Positions 53,279 to 62,200 of a stretch of DNA of 64,000 nt are shown piece after piece; the first letter of the stretch is position 1; every line of letters starts with the position of its first letter. The stretch covers positions 38,258,711 through 38,322,710 of the forward strand of contig CM061245.1 in assembly GCA_030848705.1 (NCBI GenBank), written 5' to 3'. The DNA is from Heracleum sosnowskyi. Taxonomy: Eukaryota > Streptophyta > Magnoliopsida > Apiales > Apiaceae. The notes below the pieces were generated by a model. It had not been told where the DNA came from, made no database searches, and worked only from the letters and a program-made list of their open reading frames with translations. Both the position numbers and the translations under genes were made by a program.

Positions 53279-53598
53279 TTGTTTTAGTTAGATTAGATTT
53301 AACTGCGAAACTTTTAAAGAATTGATGTGAAACTAATTCACAATTTCTTAACAATTTTTTGTTGCACCATGATTCAATTTTTGGGAATAACACTTGATCC
53401 GATCGTGTTAAGAATTTTGGCTTCATGATTAAAAACACTTATCGATAAGTAGAGCAAAGATAGTATGGCACTATGTCCGTCAATCCCCACTAAAAAAGTC
53501 CGCAATGTATATTCTGGAGATGCGGAATCTGATGTGTATGTGAGCAATTATTCATAGACTTTACAATCATCTAAAAAGCTTCTTTCTTTGCTGGAGTA
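53279..53598. repeat. 320-bp direct repeat, left copy (flanks hAT)
   Basis: Starts TTGTTTTAGTTAG and ends TTTGCTGGAGTA, directly against the hAT left end. About nine differences from the copy at 57116-57435 by eye (about 97% identical). Confidence 0.93.
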
Positions 53599-53756
53599 GT
53601 GCTGGCCACTTGGGCGGTCCTTGTCACGGGTCGGGCTCGGCTCCGGCGAGCACGGAACCGGCACTAAGTATGTACGAGCCAGATACGAGCCGGGCTTGAA
53701 TCGGAAAATGTAAACCCAGAACCGGCACGGCGAGTTGGACGAATAAGCGGGCTAGC

Positions 53757-53850
53757 GGGTTGGACGAATAACGGACGAATAACGAATAATGGACGAATAA
53801 CGAATATGGACGAATAACGAATAACGGACGAATACGAATATGGACAAATT
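53757..53850. repeat. Subterminal tandem repeat of the hAT element
   Basis: About seven copies of (T)GGACGAATAACGAATA variants. In hAT elements, short subterminal repeats are transposase binding sites; here that is inference. Confidence 0.7.
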
Positions 53851-54065
53851 TCAACTTGAAGAAAATATGTCGCGATGTCGCTGTCTGTCTGTCTGTCCAG
53901 CCTCTGTCCAGCCACGTGGCATGCATGCAGCCCTCTACTTTTTAGAAGTCATGACTCATGACTCAACAAATAATTTACATTTATCCGAGTTACATTTAAT
54001 CACAGATTACATATTATTTTTAATCTTATAATTTATTTATTAATTTTTAATTCGAGTTAATAAAT

Positions 54066-56556
54066 CTAAAGAAATAGAAGAATATCTTCGCCATCCGAGT
54101 TATCTTCTTTGTTTCCTTGTTGTCTTTTTGCAGCTTGATCCCAATCTTTTTTGCAAACACAAATATTTACAACATCTGGTGAAAGACTTGATCTCTTCTC
54201 GTCCAACACTCTTCTACTTGCACTAAAAGCAGACTCAGACGCAATTGTAGAAGCGGAGACTACTAAAATATCCTTTACGATTTTTGCTAAAACTGGAAAT
54301 TGTAACTCATGATTCTTCCACCATGTTAGTATTTCAAAATCATCATTTAACTCATAATTATAAGAAAAAAATTCACGAACCATACTAAAAGCAGAAGAAG
54401 GTACGGAAGATGATTCAGAAATTCTAACTTTTTGTTTTTTGCTTAATATAGATGAAATAATACTATTAAATCTACTAACACTACTACTACTCTTAGGTGG
54501 TATAGAACTTTGAATTTTTGGAGCATATATATCTACAAGACGATACAACAAACCTAAACAATTAGTTACATATAATTCATGATTATATGAAACTCCTAAC
54601 ACTTGATAATAATGCTCTAACATATTTTCTAAACCTTCTTTTCTAACACCAGGATCAAGAAGACATGCAACACCATAAATATAAGGAAAGTCGGTAAAAT
54701 ATTCGATCCACTTAACTTTCATATCAAAAATAACCGCACTAAAAAATTCATTTTCTTCGTATTCTTTTAAAGTAGTAACAATACTAACACACTCAATAAT
54801 AACATGATGTACATTTGGTTGATAAACATAAGAAAAAATTGTAGTAGCATGTGCAAAACAAGCAAGTATGTCACGTACCGTAGATGCCAACTCCCAAGAT
54901 TGTTCGGTAATAAGTCCATCATCGTATTGGTGACTTGGGTCTTCATTATATAATTCGGTAATAATTGTCTTATATTGAATTGCATCATTTAATAATTTAT
55001 AAGTCGAACTCCATCTCGTACAACAATCGATACCCCACTTCTTTGGCCTTAATCCATTATCTTTACACATTTTTTTGTACTTAGACCTATATGTACCCGC
55101 AAAACGTAGATATTTAATTACTTTCCTAATAGGTTCTAATAAATGAGTTAATTGTGAAATTCCTTTTTGGGCCGACAAGTTAATTATGTGAGCACAACAT
55201 CTAACATGTAAAAATACTCCATCTAAAGCTAAAGGAATATCAGGCCTAATATAATCAATGACTTTTTTATTAGCAGCAGCATTATCTAAAGATATTGTAA
55301 ATACCTTATTAAACAAATTAAATTCCTTTATTGTATCTAAAATTCTTTGTTTTATGTTATAACCAGAGTGTGACTCATCCATAACATCAAAAGCAATTAT
55401 TCGTTTTTCTAATAAGTAGTCACTACTAATCCAATGAACCGTAACACAAATATAAGGCTCACCTTGACTCGAACTCCAACAATCACTAGTTAAAGAAACC
55501 ATACCATCAAAATCACGAAAGTATTCAATTAATTGTGCACGTTGAGCATAATATTGTTTTTGTGTGTAACGTTTAAGTGTGTTTGTAGGTATTTTTCTAA
55601 ATGCCGGATTTAGTGAATGTTTAAGCATGTATTCTAAATTCGGACTTTCACCGTGGGAAAAAGGTAACTCCTCTAAAGTAACATAAGTAGCAAAATCTTC
55701 AACCATTCTATCTCTATTATAAGAGAAAGGCATACCTCCACCGGGAGACGAAGTCATGAAACCACCAATTTGTGTTTGTTGTGGACCTCCACGTGCTTCT
55801 CCACTTTCGTGACTCGCCTTCGAAATTCCATGAATGTTTTCCAAGTGCCGATTAAGTGTACCCGTACCCGTTCCCTTGACATAACTAAATGGGGCTTGTT
55901 GTCGACCATTTTGTAAACAAAGCAAACAATGAGCTTTAAATCGATTTAGATTATCCGGTATTGCCACCTTATCAAAATATGTCCAAACGTGCGATGATTG
56001 TCTCGAACTCGTACCAACTACAAAAATTTACAAAATGAATAAATTAAAAAGGAAATAAAAATAAATTCGAAGGAAACAAATTTTACAAAATAAAAGAAAA
56101 TAAAATCGAAGGAAGCAAATAAAATAAAAACGAAATACATGAAATATGAATTTGTAAAAAACTATGAAATTTTTAAAAACTAAAATCAAAACAAGATTTT
56201 AAAAACAAGATTTTAAAAATAAAAACGAAATACATGAAATATGAATTTTTTAAAAACTATGAACTTTTTAAAAACTAAAATCGAAACAATATTTTAAAAA
56301 CAAGATTTTAAAAATAAAAACGAAATACATGAAATATGAATTTTTAAAAAACTATGAACTTTTTAAAAACTAAAATCGAAACAATATTTTAATTTATGAA
56401 AATACATAAAATAAAAGCACACAAATTAAATCAACCAAAAAATTATAATTAAAAAAAATGAAACGTACCTTCTTCGGTGGTAGATCGAGATCGAGGTGGT
56501 AGCATAGAGACAGGGGTTGAATCTTGAGACGATACAGTACCTCTTCCTTCTTCCAT
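54066..56556 (-). CDS. hAT-family transposase
   Basis: Two exons on the minus strand: 56556-56469 (MEEGRGTVSSQDSTPVSM..., 29 codons plus one base, donor GAAG|GTACGT) and 56017-54066 (acceptor TTGTAG). The join gives a phase-1 Val codon and a product of 679 residues. Exon 2 starts GTSSRQSSHVWTYFDK, then a BED-type zinc finger with CLLC (KAHCLLCLQNG, spacing CxxC) and LNRHLENIH. The middle has LTSDCWSSSQGEPYICVTVH with the D and the CW typical of hAT, and CCAHIINLSAQKG. The C-terminal dimerisation domain reads WWKNHELQFPVLAKIVKDIL, SASTIASESAFSASRRVLDE and KRSSLSP. It would cut and paste the element. No stop or frameshift is seen and lengths are normal for the family, so it may be active. Confidence 0.9.
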
Positions 56557-57115
56557 TTTTTTTTTGTAAAATGTTGTAAAAATAAATAAAATGCAAAATC
56601 TTGTATGAATAAATAAAATGTAATATAGAGCAGTAGCAGTAGCAGTAGAGAATGAGAATGAAAGCAGTAGCAGCAAGCCAGCAACTAGTAGGAGAGATTG
56701 AGAGAAATTGGTGAGTTAGAAAATTAGAAGACAAACATGTATTTATAGTGAGAGATTGAGCCGTTGGGGACAGCCGGACAGAAGTGCAGGCAACTGGCAA
56801 GTGGCAACGGCTATAGTCAGAGAAGACAACGGCTCGCGAGTGGGCGAGTGGCCGTGCCGTGCGGGCCGGTTCGGGCCGTGCGGGCCGTGCGTGTCGTGCG
56901 TGCCGTATGGTTCAGGCGGTTCGGGCGGTTCGGGCGGCTCACGGTTCGGGCGGTTCGGGCCGGTTCGCGGGTTCTGAAAAATGGATTCGTACTCGGCACT
57001 AACTACCGTACGAATTGGGTCGAATTATTCGCGATTCAATCGGGCTGAATAATATACGAATATATTGACGAACCGGTCCGTGCGGGTTGAATAAACCCGC
57101 ACGATTGGCCACCTC

Positions 57116-57435
57116 TTGTTTTAGTTAGATTAGATTTAACTGTGAAACTTTTAAAGAATTGATGTGAAACTAATTCACAATTTCTTAACAATTTTTTGTT
57201 GCACCATGATTCAATTTTTGGGAACAACACTTGATCAGATCGTGTTAAGAATTTTGGCTTCATGATTAAAAACACTTATTGGTAAGTAGAGCAAAGATAG
57301 TATGGCACTGTGTCCGTCAATCCCCACTAAAGAAGTCCGCAATGTATATTCTGGAGATGCAGAATCTGATGTGTATGTGAGCAATTATTCATAGACGTTA
57401 CAATCATCTAAAAAGCTTCTTTCTTTGCTGGAGTA
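57116..57435. repeat. 320-bp direct repeat, right copy (flanks hAT)
   Basis: Starts directly after the hAT right end with TTGTTTTAGTTAG and runs to CTGGAGTA, followed by TGCTGTCATGG, presumably the original flank. Confidence 0.93.
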
Positions 57436-57849
57436 TGCTGTCATGGAATTTTAAATTAGTGAAGATGACGTGTAGTACCTTGGGTGATGGCCCTGAATGC
57501 CTCATTTTGAACCAATATTTCCCAAAATGCCTCAAATTGTATACATGGCCCAAAATGCCTTTCAAATACGGCATTTTGTGTTTAGCAGTAGGTGGGATGC
57601 GGTATTTGGTGTGTAGCAATAGATGAGATATGGGATTGGGTGTGCAACATTACACTGACACGCAGATACATACTCCGTATCAATGTAATACATTAGTTTA
57701 GATACCGTATCCAGTTACGTAACCTACACGGGTACGTGGAAAACTTCTCATTGAACTTGCATTTACAAACTAGACTTAATACAAATTACTCTATACATTT
57801 GGTAGTCTCCTTCCTCCATCTACAACCCAGGCCCGGCCTAGGGGGAGGG
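57436..57849. other. Intergenic, nothing recognised
   Basis: The word AAAATGCCT/GGCATTTTG recurs at about 57513, 57535, 57556 and 57572. No gene or known repeat seen. Ends GAGGG, a possible left target duplication of element B whose partner lies outside the window. Confidence 0.4.
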
Positions 57850-59126
57850 TGTTAGAAATGAATACCACTAGAAACTAGACAGAGGGGGGGTGAATGGATA
57901 GTTTGATATATTTTTCGATCTTGAAAACTAAGTAAACAACTGTATGTGATTATGATATGTAATATGCAGAAAGTAAATAACACACACAATCACTTTAATC
58001 TACTTTGTATAAGCAAATTAAATACTACAGCTTTCCAGGAAATTCACAATCGAATTTCTGGCTTCTAAACAAGAACAGTTTGAACTTGCTTGCTTACAGA
58101 GAAAAGAGCTTAGCAAATAACTATGTGTATCTCTCTTACAGCTTACAGTTGTGTGTGCACGATATATATATATTCACCTATACAAACTAGGCACACACAA
58201 TATTACACAGCTACCCCTTCTGAAGGTCCAACTTGTCCTGCCATAAGAAGTTCACTGTGTCAGGAAGGACCACCTGCTTTTCGGAGTCTTTCCCGTTTCT
58301 GTAGCTGCTTGTCTCTTATCTTTCTCTCCAAGTTTAGCTGTAGATTTGCCATCTGTTCTTTGGACCACCTTGCCAGAACAAATGCTTCAGTATTTGTCTC
58401 CTTTGATTCTTGGTTCTGTACCTTGATTTGTCTTGTTATAAACGGCTAAGTGTTGATATCGTGAACTCCACTTTATCCCTGACTTCGCGATCTCCCTTGT
58501 GAGGACTACGCGATATAGCCTTTGAAGACTTTGCGACATAGGTCATTTGACGACTACGCGACATAGGTCATTTAATGACTATGCGACATAGGTCATTTGA
58601 TGACTATGCGACATAGGTCATTTGATGACTATGCGACATAGGGCTTCTGAGGACTTCACGATCTAGGCTCTTTTGACTTTGCTGACTTCAACACTTCACG
58701 ACATGTGTCTTGAGGACTTCTCGACATAGTACAAAATGGACTATGCGATATAGCACTTCACGACATGGATATTGGTGACTTCACGACATAGCTTTCTTTT
58801 GACTTTGCTATATAATGCCTTAGACAAATTCCTGCAACTTATTTCTTCATGGCCTTATTCAACTCTATCCTGCTGCATGAACACTTCTGAACTTCTACCA
58901 GGATAATTATTCAATGGCCTATATACATTCTAGATGCAAGAACTTTACTAAGCTCATTATAAATCTGAGCATACATGATAAAGCTATTGTCCATGAAAAC
59001 AAGACAAGTACATTTAGAGACCTATACTATATCCCAGTGATAGAAATCACTAGGTCATGTAATGTGACATAGTCACATAGTGTAGGCTTGTTAATAGTGG
59101 TATTCAGACATGTCTTGAGCCTAACA
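57850..59126 (-). repeat. 3' LTR of element B (about 1277 bp)
   Basis: TGTTAGAAAT at 57850 to CTAACA at 59121-59126, an inverted TGTTAG/CTAACA pair, bordered by the polypurine tract. The minus strand has TATATATATATCG at about 58160-58173 as a possible TATA box. No second copy is in the window for comparison. Confidence 0.8.
58481..58816. repeat. Motif array GACTACGCGACATAG in the LTR of element B
   Basis: About 13 copies of GACTWYGCGAYATAG-like words. The central ones (58528-58640) are spaced 22 bp apart (GACTATGCGACATAGGTCAT), the outer ones irregularly. All lie in the U3 part of the LTR. Confidence 0.9.
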
Positions 59127-59138
59127 ATCTCCCCCAAA
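59127..59138 (-). promoter_or_regulatory. Polypurine tract of element B
   Basis: Minus strand reads TTTGGGGGAGAT directly before the LTR. Its form agrees with Sirevirus tracts. Confidence 0.85.
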
Positions 59139-59279
59139 TTGTGAGTAAGATCCTTAGGCACAATTTCATGTCTGATAACAAGCCTAACTTACATAAAAGG
59201 AAATTTAGTAACAGAGAGGACAATTCATGAACCTTGAGATCAGAAATTTGATTACATAGAAAAATTGAAAGCTTACAGA

Positions 59280-62200
59280 TTACTTTTGTTGCTCAACAAC
59301 TTCAGCTTCCAATTGCTTCTCTAGCAAATCATCATATATCTTCTTTTTCCTTATCTCTTCTTTTCTCTTCAAGTCTATGATGGCTTCTTGAAGTTCTTCT
59401 CTTGCAATCAGTTCTTCAATGAGAGGTGAGCCTTCCAAGTCATCAATTGCAGCCTTGAGTGCACTTTCTACATAGGAATCAAGAAACTCCATCCTTATTT
59501 TGCTTTGACCTCCATGTGAGTTTTTGTACTCCACAATGTAAGGATTTTGCTTGACCCTGCACAACCCTTTCTGCCTTAGCTCTTTAGCCCTCTCCTCCAT
59601 CTCAGCCATTTCTTTTTCTCTCTGAATCTTCTTCTTTTCATTCTCTTTCCTCATGTTTTCTTCATAATCAGCATGCATCTTCAAGTACCTGGCAATATCT
59701 ATCTTCCATGTCCTTTCTTCTCTTTCTTCAAAATTCAGTAAGGCATTTATCCTTTCAAGCTCATACTTATAGAAATATTGCCAGCTTCCTTGCTTCATTA
59801 TCCTTTCTCTTCCATCAGTGTACTTGATCTCTAGATGATCCAACTTCACTTTGACTTCAAAGATCCTTTGAGCCCTCAAAAATGCTAGGGCATCTTCATC
59901 ATAGTCCTCATCTAGTGGAAGCACATTGATGCCAGTAACATTTGTGAGTTTTCCAGTCTTCTTTGTTATCCTTATCCTTTTGGGTACACTCTTGATCTTC
60001 AAATGCTTCACAAGAGATACCTTTCTGGAACAAGGAGAATTAGTCTTCAGTGCCACATCACTTGGAAGTAGCTTCATTCCTTTCCCCTTCATCCACTGTA
60101 ACACTCCACTAGCTGTGACTTTGTGGAAGTGTTTTCTTGAAATTACTTTAGTGGCTTCATCTTTCTTCTGTGGCAATTCAGGTTCAGAAGTCATGGATAA
60201 TGATTTTGGAGGATCATTGCTAACAGTACCCACCCTAGACTTAGAGTCTTGTGTTGTGGTTAAAGTACTACTAGCAATGTCCTTGACTTGCTGAATTCCA
60301 CTCCTAGTTCTCTTCAATGTCTCCTTTGCCCCCTTTGTGTCATCACCAGCATCTTTAGATTTCTTGGAAGATTTGCTCTTGCTGCTGTCACTTGGTCCAT
60401 CCTTATCACTCCTTGAATGAGATCTCCTCCTGTAGGTTTTCTCCTCATCATCATCCTCCCCATCCTTCTTCTTGTTCTTTTCTGTGACAGATTCTGGCAA
60501 AACACCATGAATCAGAAAAGATTGTAGAATGTTAATCATCTCTAATTCCTCTGCTGTCTTGACTCCTTTCTTTGCTCTCAGCATTTGCAGCACCTGATTG
60601 ATCTTTGTGTTATTCTTCATTGTCAGATCTTTGGGAATGACAAGTTGGTCAATACTTCTGACTTTGGATAGACTTTGAAAAATTACTGTCCTTGGCTTTG
60701 GTATGACCTCAGGCAGTCTTTGATTTTGGTCCATCTCCAAGTCATTATAAAGACTTTTATTGTTAACCCCACTCTTCTCAATCAACTCCAGAATTATTGA
60801 CACTTCAGTGAACTTCAGTTTCTCCAGAGTTTGAAATGCTAAGTGCCACAAGCAGTTGTCCTTGCATACCATGATTATTTCTCTCAGATAAACATCCCTG
60901 ATTTTCCTTACTGCAACTGTGAAGTACTTGATGCTTTCCCTGAGCTTCTTTCTATATGCTTGTGCATCTCCTTGAGCATTCTTGTAGGTGGCTTTCAGAA
61001 ACTCCAGGAATGCCTCATCATGATAGATGTTAGAGTTGGCAACTTCCTGTAGCTTGGCCTCAGTGATAAGTGTAGCTTGGGTAGGTTTAGCAATTGGAGT
61101 AGGTATAGCAGGTTGAGAGGTTGAGATGTCTTTAGGCATTGTGGATGGATAGAATGTTGTGGTGACTGTGCTTTTCTGACCTTGTGCATTGATGACCTCT
61201 ACAGGGGGAAGATTGATTGGCTTTATTGTCTCTTCAATGAGCTTGCCCTTAAGTTTTGACTGCTTGGTAGGTGCTCCCCCTGTCTTTTTCACATTGACCT
61301 CCTTTCCTTTCTCCCCCTTAGGCTTGGGATCAGACAAAATGTCTTGAGTTTCCCCAGGAATAGGCAGGTTCATAGATCTCATCATTGAGGTCATCATTTG
61401 TTGCTGCACCAGCAAAATGTTTGTTGTGTTGGTGCTTTGATCATCTAGTTTGGCATTGAGGTGGCTTAGAGATGTAGATAGCATTCTGTTTTCATCCTTG
61501 AGAGAGGCCACTTCTCGTTCTAAGCCATCCACCTTGGAGAATAATTGTTGAGACTTGAAGGAGTTTAGAGATTGATCTTTGACCCTGGCAAAGTCATATT
61601 TAGAGATGTCTGACAGAGGGACTTCATCCACCAGCTTATCACCATACTGATTTTTCCACATGACATTCAACATAGCATTGGTGGTGATGGTAGTTTTTGC
61701 TTGATTTTCCAGTGTAGAAGCCAGTTTCTTGATGTTGTCTGTGACCATGGCAAGAGTCACATCCATCATGGACACATTAGTGGTGGTTTTCTGGACTTCT
61801 TTGAGGATACCATCTACCTTGGGAAAATCAGAGAGATAAGAGTTTCTGAGCTTTGTGAGGGATCTGTCTGTCTCCTCCTGAAGTGAAGAAATCTCTGATT
61901 GAAGCCCTTTCCCAAGATAATGCAGAGCCTTCAACTGGTTCTTGTACACATCATTTACAGCCTCATATATGGCAACAGGAGAAAGATCCTTAGCATTGGA
62001 GCCCAGAGAAGTGAGGTATTCTTCTCTCACAAAAGCGAGGGCATCCTTGAGATTTACAGTCCTCTTAGAATCCAACCAGGCATCCACATTTCCCTCTGGT
62101 TCAGCTTCATTCATAATCTTCTCCTGTTGAGCTTCAACGTCCTCCTTATGGCATAGCAGGATAGCTTCATAATCAGCATTTGGAAGGTTGGAGGTGAGGA

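Larger units (their letters stand above)
53599..57115 (-). mobile_element. hAT transposon, 3.5 kb, apparently autonomous
   Basis: Imperfect terminal inverted repeats: the left end reads TAGTGCTGGCCACTTGGGCG (from about 53597) and the right end, reverse-complemented, reads AGAGGTGGCCAATCGTGCGG (from 57116). The subterminal parts are GC-rich and repetitive: GGACGAATAACGAATA-type units at 53757-53850 and GGTTCGGGC units at 56860-56975. A complete transposase gene lies between. No 8-bp target duplication is seen; instead the same 320-bp host sequence lies on both sides. Confidence 0.88.

Noticed and set aside
53624..53926. Small ORFs at the hAT left end
   Set aside because: They fall in subterminal repeats and have no family features.
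56764..57048. Val/Arg/Gly-rich ORFs at 56756-57048
   Set aside because: Periodic GGTTCGGGC subterminal repeats of the hAT element produce them.
53232..57275. ORF MFLIMKPKFLTRSDQ found twice (53232-53438 and 57036-57275)
   Set aside because: It appears twice only because the 320-bp segment is duplicated; no family features and no start context support a gene.
58481..58816. CRISPR-like array of repeats with spacers
   Set aside because: Repeats are short and degenerate, spacers are part of the same unit, and the host is a plant; it is an LTR motif array.
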